Below are positions 17,595 through 26,698 of a stretch of 64,000 nt of DNA, piece by piece. The stretch is from positions 115,268-179,267 of the forward strand of contig DBDI01000014.1 of assembly GCA_002293505.1 (NCBI GenBank). Direction: 5' to 3'. The stretch's first letter is position 1, and each line of letters begins with the position of its first letter. The DNA is from Alistipes sp. UBA936 (lineage in GTDB: Bacteria; Bacteroidota; Bacteroidia; Bacteroidales; Rikenellaceae). A program made the position numbers and the translations under genes. The notes under the pieces are model-generated. The model did no database searches, was not told the DNA's origin, and saw only the letters and a program-made list of their open reading frames with translations.

Positions 17595-18473
17595 ATGATC
17601 AAATCTATGACAGGCTTCGGCCGAGGAGAAGCAGTGATGGGGCGCGGGACGGTGAGGGTGGAAGTACGCTCGCTGAACAGCAAACAATTAGACCTGACGG
17701 TGAAGCTGCCGGCAGTGTTCAGAGTGGCAGAATCGGGAGTGCGTTCGGCAGCTGCGAAGGTCGTCGGGAGAGGCAAGGCGGATGTGTATGTGACGCTTGA
17801 GAACGAGGGAGGAGGAGCGGCAGCGAAAATTAATACGGAAGTGTTTGTGGATTACTATCGGCAGATCGGTGCGGCGACCGAGGCTGTGGGAAGGCGCGGT
17901 GCGGATGCGGCGGCGATGGTGGGAGCGATTTTGAGGCTGCCGGAAGTGCTGGCGGTAGAGGGGAACGGAGAGCTCTCGGAAGAGGATACGGCGGCGTTGA
18001 TGGGGGCGCTGGAAGGAGCGTTGAGAGCATTCGATGCGTTCAGGGTTGCGGAAGGAGAGGTGCTGCTGGCGGATATTATGGGGCACGTGGGGAGGATCGA
18101 GGAGTTGTTGGGGGAGGTGGAGCCGTATGAGTGTGCGAGGGTGGGAGCGGTGAAGGCGCGGATTATGGAGCATATTTCGGCCCTGGGGATAGCCGTGGAC
18201 GGGAACAGGCTGGAGCAAGAGATAGTCTTTTGGGTCGAAAAACTCGACATAACGGAGGAAAAAGTGAGGTTGGCGAAGCACTGCACCTATTTCAGGGAGA
18301 CGGCTTCGGGTGATGATGATGCGGGGCGGAAGCTGGGATTCATAGCCCAAGAGATGGGAAGAGAGATTAACACCTTGGGATCGAAAGCCAACGATGCAGA
18401 GATACAGAAGATCGTGGTGCAGATGAAAGATGAACTAGAGAAGGTTAAAGAACAGTTGTTGAATATTTTATGA
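17595..18473 (+). CDS. yicC: YicC/YloC family endoribonuclease
   Basis: The 292-residue protein has the MTGFGRGE start, the SLNSKQLDL motif and the conserved C-terminal segment KLGFIAQEMGREINTLGSKA with the DAEIQ region. YicC proteins are associated with endoribonuclease activity and RNA turnover. The stop codon overlaps the gmk start as ATGA, so it is translationally coupled to the gmk-nadD fusion; yicC-gmk linkage is common in bacteria. The composition is strongly purine-biased (Arg AGG, Gly GGA, Glu GAG). Confidence 0.93.
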   Translation: MIKSMTGFGRGEAVMGRGTVRVEVRSLNSKQLDLTVKLPAVFRVAESGVRSAAAKVVGRGKADVYVTLENEGGGAAAKINTEVFVDYYRQIGAATEAVGRRGADAAAMVGAILRLPEVLAVEGNGELSEEDTAALMGALEGALRAFDAFRVAEGEVLLADIMGHVGRIEELLGEVEPYECARVGAVKARIMEHISALGIAVDGNRLEQEIVFWVEKLDITEEKVRLAKHCTYFRETASGDDDAGRKLGFIAQEMGREINTLGSKANDAEIQKIVVQMKDELEKVKEQLLNIL

Positions 18474-19693
18474 TGGGGAAACTGTTGATCTTTTCGGCGC
18501 CGAGCGGATCGGGAAAAACTACCATTGTGAGACGGCTAATGGAGCGATTCCCAAGGCTGGAATTCTCAGTGTCAGTAACTTCGAGGCCGCCGAGAGGAGC
18601 AGAGGTCAATGGGAGAGATTATCATTTTGTGACGCCGGAAGAGTTCGGACGGCTGGTCGAGGCGGGAGAGTTTGTGGAGTGGGAAGAGGTGTATGAAGGG
18701 ACCAGGTATGGGACTCTACGGAGGGAGGTGGAGGGAATATGGGCGAGAGAAAATGTGTGTGTGTTCGATGTGGATGTGGTTGGAGGGGTGAGGCTTAAGC
18801 AGATATTCGGAGATGCAGCGTTGTCGTTTTTTGTGGAGTGTCCGTCGATGGAGGAACTGAGAGGGCGGCTGGAAGCGAGAGGAACGGATTCGCCGGAAAG
18901 CATCGAGAGGCGGCTGGCAAAGGCGGAAGAAGAAGCGAAGAGAGCCGCGGAGTTTGATCACGTGGTTGTGAACGACGATCTGGACAGGGCGGTGGACGAG
19001 GTGGCAACGATGGTGGCGCCGTTCATAGCGAGGAGGATTATGCTGTATTTCGGGTCGTTCAATCCGGTTCACAGAGGGCACGTGGCAGTGGCAGAATATG
19101 CTGTGGAAAAGGAACTTGCGGATCTGGTTGTGATGGTGGTGTCGCCGCAAAGTCCGTTCAAAGAAGCGGAGGAGCTGGCGCCGGAACTGGAGAGGTATGA
19201 GATGGCGGTGCAAGCAGCGAAGGAGTCGAAGTATCCGGATAAAATTGCAGCCTCGGCGGTCGAATTGACCTTGCCGCGACCGTCGTATACGATTGATACA
19301 CTGAGGTTTTTGGAGGCACAGTTCCCGGGAGCGGAGTTGTCACTACTCGTGGGGGGAGACAATGCGCCGGGGATGGTGAAGTGGAAGGAAGCAGAGGCTA
19401 TACTGGGCGGGTTTCCGGTCTATGTCTATCCGAGGCCGGGAGACGATGAGGGGGCGTTCCCGGAAGGAGTGACGGTGTTGGAGGGAGCGCCGGAGATGGA
19501 GATCTCATCGACGAGAGTGAGGGAGCTACTTGCGGAGGGGCGAGAGCGGTTTCGGGAAGGAGATTTTGCGGGAGCAGCAAATAGTTTTGGAGAGGCTGTG
19601 GGAATGGCGCCAGTGAACAGGGAAGCAGCAGGGTATCTGCATCTTATATCGGAAATACAAAACTTCAAGAACACAGACTTGATGAACCCGTGA
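18470..19693 (+). CDS. gmk-nadD: Fused guanylate kinase - nicotinate-nucleotide adenylyltransferase
   Basis: One 407-residue frame joins two enzymes. Residues 1-188 are guanylate kinase: P-loop FSAPSGSGKTT, TSRPPRGAEVNGRDYHFV and FDVDVVGG. Residues about 189-385 are NadD: LYFGSFNPVHRGH with the HxGH nucleotidyltransferase motif, PQSPFK, and EISSTRVRE. In many Bacteroidetes these are adjacent separate genes; here no stop intervenes and the junction (IARRIMLYFGSF) lacks a long linker. A further 20 residues follow the NadD domain. The stop overlaps the next gene as GTGA. A sequencing frameshift is unlikely because both halves and the junction read cleanly in one frame. Confidence 0.9.
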   Translation: MMGKLLIFSAPSGSGKTTIVRRLMERFPRLEFSVSVTSRPPRGAEVNGRDYHFVTPEEFGRLVEAGEFVEWEEVYEGTRYGTLRREVEGIWARENVCVFDVDVVGGVRLKQIFGDAALSFFVECPSMEELRGRLEARGTDSPESIERRLAKAEEEAKRAAEFDHVVVNDDLDRAVDEVATMVAPFIARRIMLYFGSFNPVHRGHVAVAEYAVEKELADLVVMVVSPQSPFKEAEELAPELERYEMAVQAAKESKYPDKIAASAVELTLPRPSYTIDTLRFLEAQFPGAELSLLVGGDNAPGMVKWKEAEAILGGFPVYVYPRPGDDEGAFPEGVTVLEGAPEMEISSTRVRELLAEGRERFREGDFAGAANSFGEAVGMAPVNREAAGYLHLISEIQNFKNTDLMNP

Positions 19694-20307
19694 TTGAGAT
19701 CGAAGGAAAAATAGTGAGCAGCGAGTTGCTGACAGAGCGGTTTCTGTGCGATGTGGGGCGGTGCAAGGGAACGTGCTGTGTGGAAGGAAATGCGGGTGCG
19801 CCCTTGGAGGAGGACGAGGTGGGGCTACTGGAGGCAGAGTGGGAGGCGTATCGGGGATTTATGACGGATGAGGGTGTGAAAGCGATTGAGGAACAGGGAT
19901 TTGCAGTGAGGGATGAAGATGGCGATCTGGTGACGCCGCTGGTGGGAGATGCCGAGTGTGCGTATTCGTACAACAAGGACGGAGTGACGCTGTGTGCCGT
20001 TGAGAAGGCATGGGCAGAGGGGCGGCAACGTGTGGAACTTTCTGGGATTGCGGGTTTTCGAAAACCAATCTCGTGTCACCTCTATCCCATTCGTGTTGTG
20101 AAGTTTAGCGACGGCTCGGAAGGGCTGAACTACCATCGCTGGGGAGTGTGCGAAAGTGCGAGAGAACTGGGGCGAGAGCGGGGAGTACCGGTGTTCAGGA
20201 TGCTACGCGAGGCGATCGAAAGGCGCTTTGGATCAGAATTTTACGAAGCAATGGAGGCCGCGGAAGGGTATCTCAACGGGGTGGCGGAGCAGGGGATTGT
20301 GAGGTGA
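19690..20307 (+). CDS. DUF3109 family cysteine-rich protein
   Basis: The 205-residue protein carries DUF3109 features: CDVGRCKGTCCVEG near the N-terminus, ECAYSY, TLCAVEKA, and ISCHLYPIRV, giving a set of conserved cysteines likely to bind a metal or Fe-S cluster. Biochemical function is unknown to me. The GTG start overlaps the stop of gmk-nadD (GTGA), as at trkH. The gene converges with the GT2 gene at 20382; the 74-base gap is GT-rich with repeated GGTTT blocks and no clear hairpin. Confidence 0.85.
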   Translation: MIEIEGKIVSSELLTERFLCDVGRCKGTCCVEGNAGAPLEEDEVGLLEAEWEAYRGFMTDEGVKAIEEQGFAVRDEDGDLVTPLVGDAECAYSYNKDGVTLCAVEKAWAEGRQRVELSGIAGFRKPISCHLYPIRVVKFSDGSEGLNYHRWGVCESARELGRERGVPVFRMLREAIERRFGSEFYEAMEAAEGYLNGVAEQGIVR

Positions 20308-20381
20308 GGTTTTTCGGAAGGGGCTGTGGGGGCGTTCTGGTTTCGGTTTTAGTTCCGGTTCTGGTTTTGGAGGCGGGCGCA

Positions 20382-21479
20382 TTATGAAATCCGCCTTGCA
20401 GGAATGTCGCTAAATCGTTTACAACCGAACAGATAAGCCAGCAAAATCGAGCCGCGGTAAATGCCTGTGAGTCTGGGTGTTTGGTGGCCGGATTGGGCGG
20501 TTTGGGTTGTTTCGGGTGCAGGTTGGCCTGCCGTCTGTGTCGCCAGTCGCAGCGATTGGACGGCGTACCGCTTTTTGCGCAGGGATATCCTCATTTTGCG
20601 AAAATCGCGGTGGGCGCGCCAAACAGCAGCGAAATTCCGGAGCTGTCCGCGCAACAAATAGATTAGTGACGAGCCGAAATTCATTACTATGCGCAGGCAG
20701 ATAATCCACCATAACCTGCTGACTGGTAGATTTTTATACAACATTGCGAGGTTATTGCGGTAATTGAGGTAGAGCTTCTGAGGCGAGGGCGGAAGAGTAC
20801 CGGCGCCGAGGTGGTAGACGACACTTTGAGGCTCGATCATCACCTTTAACCCGGCCAATTGTATCCGCCAACACAGATCTATCTCCTCCTGATGGGCGAA
20901 AAAGTCGCCATCAAATCCACCCAATTTGCGAAAAACAGATGCTCGAACGACAAAGCAAGCGCCCGTTGCCCACATAACTTGGCGAGTGTCGTCGTACTGT
21001 CCGGCGTCCTTCTCGACCGTGTCAAGAATGCGTCCGCGGCAGAACGGATAGCCCAACGAGTCGAGAAATCCACCACTGGCACCAGCGTATTCGAAGCTTG
21101 CTGGATCGTTGACACTTAGTATTTTAGGCGCAACGGCGGCTATGTTGGGGTGCGACTCAAGGATGGAGACGAGGGGGGAGAGCCAGCCTTCGGGAGTCTC
21201 GACGTCGGAGTTCAATAGGACGAAAAAATCGGTATTTTGCGAGTCCAATTGTGCGAGCGCGAGGTTATAACCCTGTGCAAAACCGTAGTTTTTGTCGAGA
21301 TTTAGCTGCGTTATTTCGGGAAAATCGCGTGAAAGTAGCTCGCGCGAATTGTCAGTGGAGCCGTTATCAGCGACGATTATCTCGACCCCAGGAGGCGTAT
21401 TATGGATCACAGAAGGCAGGAAACGAGGCAGGACTGCGGCCCCATTCCAATTGAGTATCACCACTTTAACAGTCGACAT
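20382..21479 (-). CDS. Family 2 glycosyltransferase
   Basis: This 365-residue GT-A enzyme is WcaA/rhamnosyltransferase-like. It has VVILNWNGAAVLPRFL, the nucleotide-sugar segment IVADNGSTDNS, the metal-binding-like NSDVE, and the acceptor/catalytic region FFAHQEEIDLCWRI. A hydrophobic stretch near residues 275-295 and a Gln/Thr/Pro-rich tail follow. ATG 21479 overlaps the stop of the acyltransferase gene (TAATG). Its place after an LpxL-like enzyme suggests lipid A, LPS or capsule synthesis. Confidence 0.92.
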   Translation of the reverse strand: MSTVKVVILNWNGAAVLPRFLPSVIHNTPPGVEIIVADNGSTDNSRELLSRDFPEITQLNLDKNYGFAQGYNLALAQLDSQNTDFFVLLNSDVETPEGWLSPLVSILESHPNIAAVAPKILSVNDPASFEYAGASGGFLDSLGYPFCRGRILDTVEKDAGQYDDTRQVMWATGACFVVRASVFRKLGGFDGDFFAHQEEIDLCWRIQLAGLKVMIEPQSVVYHLGAGTLPPSPQKLYLNYRNNLAMLYKNLPVSRLWWIICLRIVMNFGSSLIYLLRGQLRNFAAVWRAHRDFRKMRISLRKKRYAVQSLRLATQTAGQPAPETTQTAQSGHQTPRLTGIYRGSILLAYLFGCKRFSDIPARRIS

Positions 21480-22426
21480 TACTCCGGATAATTTGTTCCG
21501 TATTTTTTGTTGTACTCGCGGGCCGCGGTGCCGGAGATGCGTCGTTTCCAACGTTTGTGGCTCCAGAGCCAAAGTTCGGGTGTACGACGGATATCTTCCT
21601 CTAACATAGCTATATAGGTGCGTGTTATGGCGAAGTCTTCGGTGGGGGAGACGCCGTCCCAAATCTGTGTGAAGGTCTGTTCGTAGCGGCCGGGGGAGAC
21701 CTTGTGGACGTGGACGTAAAATACTGGCAGTGAGAACTTTCGGGCAAGTTTTTCGCCCCCATGGAAGAATACGGTAGGGTGGCCGAGGAACGGAACCCAC
21801 TCGCTTTGGGCGTCCGTGGGTGCGTGCTGGTCAGCGATGAGCGCGACGCAAAATGGCAGGCCGTCGATTCCGCTACGGTGGGAGGCGTAGAAGCGCATCA
21901 GATCTTTGCTCGGGATGGAGTTGATGCGAGGTGCGAATCGGTTGCGGATTTTGTGGAAATAAAGGTCGAAAGCTTTGTTATTCAGAGGTTTATATAACGA
22001 CACCATAGGTGAAGAATCACGGTGAAGGCCGAACGCGCTCATCATCTCCCAACTGCCGAAGTGGGCCAGGAGCGCCACCCAATTACGATTGGCTATCAGG
22101 CGGTTAGTCTCGGTACAGTTCTCCTGAGGCCAAACAGTGCGGCGCAATAGGGCGCGGCGAGAAATACTTGCAAGGTCGATTGCGTCGATGAAATATTCGG
22201 CCAGATTGTGGTAAAATTTTCGCTCGATGAGGCGCAATTCGGAGGCGGTTTTTTCGGGAAAAGAACTCGATAAATTGCTGCGAACGACCCTTTGTCGGTA
22301 GTGTACGATGTGGCGCAGGATAAAGTAAATGAATTGAACTACAACGCGATACAAGAACCAATGGGGTAGCAGGCCAATGATCCAACAGACGGCGAAGAGG
22401 AGACGATATGCGAGCCTATTTAACAT
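21479..22426 (-). CDS. LpxL-like lipid A biosynthesis acyltransferase
   Basis: The 315-residue protein has an N-terminal membrane anchor and the LpxL/HtrB HxxxxE catalytic motif in LLAHFGSWEM, followed by SLYKPLNN, the LIADQHAP segment and a conserved FHGGEKLARK region. It transfers a secondary acyl chain to lipid A at the inner membrane. It overlaps rsmI by 7 bases and GT2 by one base. Confidence 0.93.
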   Translation of the reverse strand: MLNRLAYRLLFAVCWIIGLLPHWFLYRVVVQFIYFILRHIVHYRQRVVRSNLSSSFPEKTASELRLIERKFYHNLAEYFIDAIDLASISRRALLRRTVWPQENCTETNRLIANRNWVALLAHFGSWEMMSAFGLHRDSSPMVSLYKPLNNKAFDLYFHKIRNRFAPRINSIPSKDLMRFYASHRSGIDGLPFCVALIADQHAPTDAQSEWVPFLGHPTVFFHGGEKLARKFSLPVFYVHVHKVSPGRYEQTFTQIWDGVSPTEDFAITRTYIAMLEEDIRRTPELWLWSHKRWKRRISGTAAREYNKKYGTNYPE

Positions 22427-23127
22427 AATGAACCCTTCACGATTAGGACGAATTCGCCTTTTGGGGCGGTGGTGCGGAAATATTCCAACAGCGAAGATAT
22501 GGAACCGCGGCGAGTTTCCTCGAATTTTTTGGTCAACTCGCGAGAAACAGAGATCTCGCGGTCGAGCCCGAAATGCTCGCCGAGCTGCTCAAGAAGCCGA
22601 ACGATGCGGAAGGGAGATTCGTAAAAAATCATCGTCCGGGATTCGTCGGCGAGAGCGGCGAGGCGAGAAGAACGACCCTTTTTTTGAGGCAAAAATCCCT
22701 CGAAGCAAAATCGGTCGCAAGGAAATCCGCTCTGCAAAAGCGCTGGAACAAAGGCAGTTGGGCCGGGAAGAGACTCGACTTCAACCCCGGCCTCGAGGCA
22801 AGTGCGAACCAATAGAAAGCCAGGGTCGGAGATGCCGGGAGTGCCGGCGTCGCTAACGAGGGCAATTGTCTTGCCCGATTTGCCGTGCAGGCTGCTGTTT
22901 GGGTTGGCGCCGAGGATTTCCTCTGCAATGCGTTGAGCAGTAGCGTGTTCATTGAATTTATGGTGGGAGCGCATCGGCGTGGAAATGTCGAAGTGGCGCA
23001 ATAAAACAGCCGTCGTACGAGTGTCCTCAGCCAGGATCAGGTCGACCTCGCGGAGTATGCGAAGTGCGCGAAGAGTGATGTCTTCGAGGTTACCGATCGG
23101 CGTGGGAACGATGTAAAGCTTTGACAT
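22420..23127 (-). CDS. rsmI: 16S rRNA (cytidine-1402 2'-O)-methyltransferase
   Basis: RsmI methylates the ribose of C1402 in the 16S rRNA decoding centre with SAM. The 235-residue protein shows the tetrapyrrole-methylase fold signatures LYIVPTPIGNLEDITLRAL, AEDTRTT, LVSDAGTPGISDPG and FYESPFR. It lies 5 bases after the unknown 184-residue gene in a five-gene minus-strand operon. Confidence 0.96.
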   Translation of the reverse strand: MSKLYIVPTPIGNLEDITLRALRILREVDLILAEDTRTTAVLLRHFDISTPMRSHHKFNEHATAQRIAEEILGANPNSSLHGKSGKTIALVSDAGTPGISDPGFLLVRTCLEAGVEVESLPGPTAFVPALLQSGFPCDRFCFEGFLPQKKGRSSRLAALADESRTMIFYESPFRIVRLLEQLGEHFGLDREISVSRELTKKFEETRRGSISSLLEYFRTTAPKGEFVLIVKGSLC

Positions 23128-23132
23128 ACAGG

Positions 23133-23687
23133 CTAAAACGATTCGCTGTCGTGGTCGTCACGGTTGTCGCGGTCTTCACTCAACAAGTCGGCCAGAGTTT
23201 GGCGTCCGGCGCCGAGAGTGTCGCCCAAGGTTGTAGGGCTGCTACCCTCGCCGTACAACGAGCGGATGATCTCGGGTGCGACGGGGCGAGGAAGTGCAAC
23301 TGATTGAAAATCAGGTGCTGAATGCGAGTTGGGGTGAGTGGTGGGTTGTGTGCTGAGTGGTGGTGGTTCGGGTGAGAGCTGTTGTGTGGCTGGCGGTACG
23401 GGGGTCGGGGTTGATGTTGGGGTCGAGGTCGGTCGAAATTCGGGTTTTGGTTCTGTCGCCAAATCTGTCGCCGCCGAAAGAGGTGAGCCGACAGGCGAGC
23501 CACCCTGCGTGCTGACGGGGGAGTTGTCCGGTGAGGTGACGGATGCGTTGCCGGGAGAACCGAATTTGATCTCGGCGTAGACCTCGCGAAGAAGCTCAAG
23601 AGCAAGGTCACGCTCAAGAGTATCGGCACCGCCCTGAGCAGCCCATTCGGCAACCAAGCGACTGATTTTTAGTAATTTATCTTTCAT
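23133..23687 (-). CDS. Unknown protein with Pro/Thr/Ser-rich linker
   Basis: The 184-residue protein has a compact helical N-terminus (residues 1-42, with ISRLVAEWAAQGGADTLE), a disordered middle rich in Pro, Thr and Ser (about 43-130), and a charged C-terminal segment with EIIRSLYGEGSSPTTLGD and an acidic end. No signal peptide or membrane segment is seen. I do not recognise the family; the two ends flanking a variable linker suggest a tether between partners. It sits 7 bases after the ACT gene and 5 bases before rsmI. Confidence 0.75.
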   Translation of the reverse strand: MKDKLLKISRLVAEWAAQGGADTLERDLALELLREVYAEIKFGSPGNASVTSPDNSPVSTQGGSPVGSPLSAATDLATEPKPEFRPTSTPTSTPTPVPPATQQLSPEPPPLSTQPTTHPNSHSAPDFQSVALPRPVAPEIIRSLYGEGSSPTTLGDTLGAGRQTLADLLSEDRDNRDDHDSESF

Positions 23688-23694
23688 AGAGAGA

Positions 23695-24363
23695 CTATAT
23701 TTTTTTGGTTTGCATAAGTATCGTGAACGCGCGGTGGATGTCGGCGTCGCTCACAACGACAGTGAATTCGTTCGATGTGGAGATGACTTCGGCGATGTTG
23801 ATGTTATCCCAAGCTAACTCCTTGAAAATGTAGTAGTAAACCCCGGGAACAGAGGTGTTTTCGGATGGCAGTTTGACGGTAATCGACGAAAGATTTTGGC
23901 GCTTGACGACCAAAATTTCGTCGTGAAAAACGCGCTCGACGATCCCCTCCAAAGAGCTCGAAACGACAAGCGTGGTCTCGTAAATCCCTTGCGAAAACGT
24001 GCACAGGATATCCTGAGCGACGGTTGCGGAGTGGATTTCGCGCAACAATTCCTCCTGTCGGCCGTACAACGTGGCCGTATTATTATAGGTGAAATCGGTG
24101 AGGTTCGAGCGGACAATGATGTCGCCAACGCCGGCGATTATGCGTTTGAACTTCATCGTGGAAGTGAGAGAAAGCCTGGGAACCAGGCGGTTAAGAGCCA
24201 TTATGACGGCACTCTCGTTCACCGGTTTACCGATCTTTTGCTCGATCTCGGGCCGGAGCTGCCGCGCCAGAGCCGAGAGGTTGATCAGCCCCTCGATGAG
24301 AGCGCCCTCCAGAAAAGGCTTCTTCTTGATGACCTCTTCGACGACAATCGGAATAGTTAGCAT
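23695..24363 (-). CDS. ACT-domain protein without a kinase domain
   Basis: The 222-residue protein opens with MLTIPIVVEEVIKKKPFLE and a helical region (residues 10-100), then two ACT-like halves (about 130-215, with ITVKLPSENTSVPGVYYYI and AEVISTSNEFTVVV). The ACT part resembles the regulatory region of aspartate kinase, but there is no kinase domain. It lies divergent from lysA, so lysine or aspartate-family sensing is a fair inference. I start at ATG 24363; an upstream extension (MCKNMLNCLFF...) runs into the lysA promoter region. Confidence 0.75.
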   Translation of the reverse strand: MLTIPIVVEEVIKKKPFLEGALIEGLINLSALARQLRPEIEQKIGKPVNESAVIMALNRLVPRLSLTSTMKFKRIIAGVGDIIVRSNLTDFTYNNTATLYGRQEELLREIHSATVAQDILCTFSQGIYETTLVVSSSLEGIVERVFHDEILVVKRQNLSSITVKLPSENTSVPGVYYYIFKELAWDNINIAEVISTSNEFTVVVSDADIHRAFTILMQTKKI

Positions 24364-24428
24364 TTTAACATATTGTGGATTTGTTGCAAAAAAACAAATA
24401 AAATAGCAGAAAAACAAACAATTTAACA

Positions 24429-24436
24429 TATTTTTG
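24429..24436 (+). promoter_or_regulatory. -7 box of lysA
   Basis: TATTTTTG ends 4 bases before the lysA ATG, so the transcript would start at or next to the start codon. No -33 TTTG is visible and no lysine riboswitch fits in the 77-base gap. Confidence 0.55.
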
Positions 24437-24440
24437 CACA

Positions 24441-25622
24441 ATGTTAAGCAGAAAAATCAAAGAACAGTTACGCGGCCTGCAGACGCCGTTCTATCTATAT
24501 GATATGCAGCTACTTGGCGCAACTCTGGACGCCATCAAGCGAGAAGCCGACCAGGATGGCTACAAGATCCACTACGCGATCAAGGCCAACAACGACGAGC
24601 GGATCCTGAAGGCGGTTCTGAAGCACGGATTCGGCATAGACTGCGTGAGTGGCAATGAGTTACGTCTTATCAGACGGCTCGGTTTCCCGGCAGACAGCAT
24701 TGTGTATGCGGGGGTGGGGAAGAGCGATCCGGAAATCAAGCTGGGAATCGAGGAAGGCATACGTGCGTTTAACTGCGAGTCGAGGCAAGAGTTGCAGGTA
24801 ATCAACGAGTTAGCAGGACAGATGAGGCGCCGGGCGCGAGTGGCGCTGAGGATAAATCCTGATGTCGATCCGCAGACCCACAGGCACATTTCGACGGGTC
24901 AGGCAGATAGCAAATTCGGGATTTCGTATCGCGAAATAGAGCAGGTGGCAGAGGAGTTGGGACAGTATGAAAATCTTGAATTTCAGGGACTTCACTTTCA
25001 CATCGGGTCGCAAATTACCGATATGAGGGTGTTTGAGTTTTTCTGTCGCCGGGTGGTTGCGCTGGCCGAGTGGTTCGTCGAGAGGGGCTTCCCGCTGACG
25101 TATCTGAATATGGGTGGCGGATTGGGAGTCAACTATGACAATCCGGATGGCGAACCGATGCCCGATTTCAAGGCGTATTTCGATGCGTTTCGTAATAATC
25201 TGGATTTGAGGCAAATATCCGGAGGTGGGCCGGTACCGGAGGTGCATTTCGAGTTGGGGAGAGCGATGGTTGCGCAATGCGGCGAACTGGTTTCGAAGGT
25301 GCTGTTCAATAAGGTGAATTCCGCTGGAGATGAGGTAGTTATCATTGACGGAAGTATGTCTGAGCTGATCCGCCCGGCACTATATGAGGCGCATCACGAG
25401 ATCGAAAATCTTGATGCCAGGCCCGGGAGTCCACGCGTACCCTATATAATTGCGGGCACGGTGTGTGAGTCGGCGGATGTGTTCGCGAGCGGGAGGCTGC
25501 TACCGGAACTGAGGCGTGGGGACCTCGTAACTATCAAGAGTGCAGGAGCTTACGGTGCATCGATGGCCTCGTGCTACAATATGCACGAGATGCCGAGGGT
25601 GGTCTACAGCGACAAAATCTGA
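24441..25622 (+). CDS. lysA: Diaminopimelate decarboxylase
   Basis: LysA decarboxylates meso-diaminopimelate to lysine with PLP. The 393-residue protein shows the PLP lysine K48 in HYAIKANND, HIGSQI, the glycine-rich NMGGGLGVNYD loop, the FELGRAM segment, and the dimer-interface CESADVF motif. Length is normal. It is single-gene, convergent with threonine aldolase, and the two coding ends overlap by 19 bases. Confidence 0.96.
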   Translation: MLSRKIKEQLRGLQTPFYLYDMQLLGATLDAIKREADQDGYKIHYAIKANNDERILKAVLKHGFGIDCVSGNELRLIRRLGFPADSIVYAGVGKSDPEIKLGIEEGIRAFNCESRQELQVINELAGQMRRRARVALRINPDVDPQTHRHISTGQADSKFGISYREIEQVAEELGQYENLEFQGLHFHIGSQITDMRVFEFFCRRVVALAEWFVERGFPLTYLNMGGGLGVNYDNPDGEPMPDFKAYFDAFRNNLDLRQISGGGPVPEVHFELGRAMVAQCGELVSKVLFNKVNSAGDEVVIIDGSMSELIRPALYEAHHEIENLDARPGSPRVPYIIAGTVCESADVFASGRLLPELRRGDLVTIKSAGAYGASMASCYNMHEMPRVVYSDKI

Positions 25623-26680
25623 GCGAATTGCGTGAGGTCGTTTTCGGTTGTGTCCCAGGATGTTACGAAGCGAGCCTCGCCAACGGCCTCGTTCCACATA
25701 TAGAAAAAGTAGTGCTCCCGAAGGCGAGCCAAAATGGCCGCGGGAAGGATGCAAAAAATCTGGTTACTCTCGACTTTTTGAGTGAAGCGAACGCCGGGAA
25801 CGCAAGCTAAAATGTCGGCCATACGAGCGGCCATCTGATTGGCGTGCAAGGCGTTAGAGAGCCAGAGAGGGGTCGTTGTGTCGTCGCGCTTGATTTCGCT
25901 GGAGGAGCTGGCGCCGTCATTGGCGCTGTTCGGGCCGAGGTATGGTAGCCACTGGGCAGCGAGGAAGCGCATTTTCGATGCCAGTTGAGCCGACTGTTTG
26001 CGGATGAAACGCAGACTGCGCGACAACTCGGGCCGGAACGAAACCACCGCCTCGCCGAGCATCATACCGTTCTTAGTGCCGCCGAAACTGAGGATGTCTA
26101 CACCCGCCTCGATGGTCATCTGACGAAGGGAGCAACCGGTTGCAGCACAGGCGTTTGCGAGTCGTGCGCCGTCCATATGGAGAAGCAGACCGTGGGTGTG
26201 GGCGAAGTCGGCGAGCGCCCGAATTTCCGCGGGAGAGTAGACCGTTCCGAGTTCCGTGGTCTGCGAAATGTAGACAGCGCCGGGCTGTGAATGGTGCTCA
26301 ATGCCGAGCGTATGAAGGTGAGGTTCAAGCATTTGCGGCGTAAGTTTGCCGTCCGGAGTGTCGATTGGCACAAGCTGGCAACCGGTCATACGGCTCGGGG
26401 CGCCGCATTCGTCGACGTAAATGTGTGCAGTATAGGCACATAGAACAGAATTCCACGGCCGAGTCACGACCTGCAGAGCCACACAATTGGCCCCAGTGCC
26501 GTTGAAAACCAAAAATGCCTCGGCGGTCTTGCAGCCGAACGCGTGCAGGATGGCGGCCTCGGCCTGGAGGGTCCAAGGGTCGGCGCCGTAACCGACGGCG
26601 TGATCGCGGTTGGCGTCCATAACTGACTGCAACACAGCGGGATGGACGCTCGCGTTATTGTCGCTCGCAAAGCTTCTCAT
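25604..26680 (-). CDS. ltaE: Low-specificity L-threonine aldolase
   Basis: This 358-residue PLP enzyme of fold type I cleaves threonine (or beta-hydroxy amino acids) to glycine and an aldehyde. It shows FASDNNASVHP, VGYGADPWT, FNGTGANC, the MDGARLANA segment and the PLP lysine in SFGGTKNGMM. It is preceded by the DUF1080 lipoprotein gene and a perfect 16-base palindrome. No -7 box lies in the 37-base gap, so it is probably read from upstream. Confidence 0.92.
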   Translation of the reverse strand: MRSFASDNNASVHPAVLQSVMDANRDHAVGYGADPWTLQAEAAILHAFGCKTAEAFLVFNGTGANCVALQVVTRPWNSVLCAYTAHIYVDECGAPSRMTGCQLVPIDTPDGKLTPQMLEPHLHTLGIEHHSQPGAVYISQTTELGTVYSPAEIRALADFAHTHGLLLHMDGARLANACAATGCSLRQMTIEAGVDILSFGGTKNGMMLGEAVVSFRPELSRSLRFIRKQSAQLASKMRFLAAQWLPYLGPNSANDGASSSSEIKRDDTTTPLWLSNALHANQMAARMADILACVPGVRFTQKVESNQIFCILPAAILARLREHYFFYMWNEAVGEARFVTSWDTTENDLTQFAQILSL

Positions 26681-26698
26681 AGCGGCTCTTGAATTATT

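Noticed and set aside
24364..24440. Lysine riboswitch before lysA
   Set aside because: The gap is only 77 bases, AT-rich, and the -7 box is 4 bases from the start codon.
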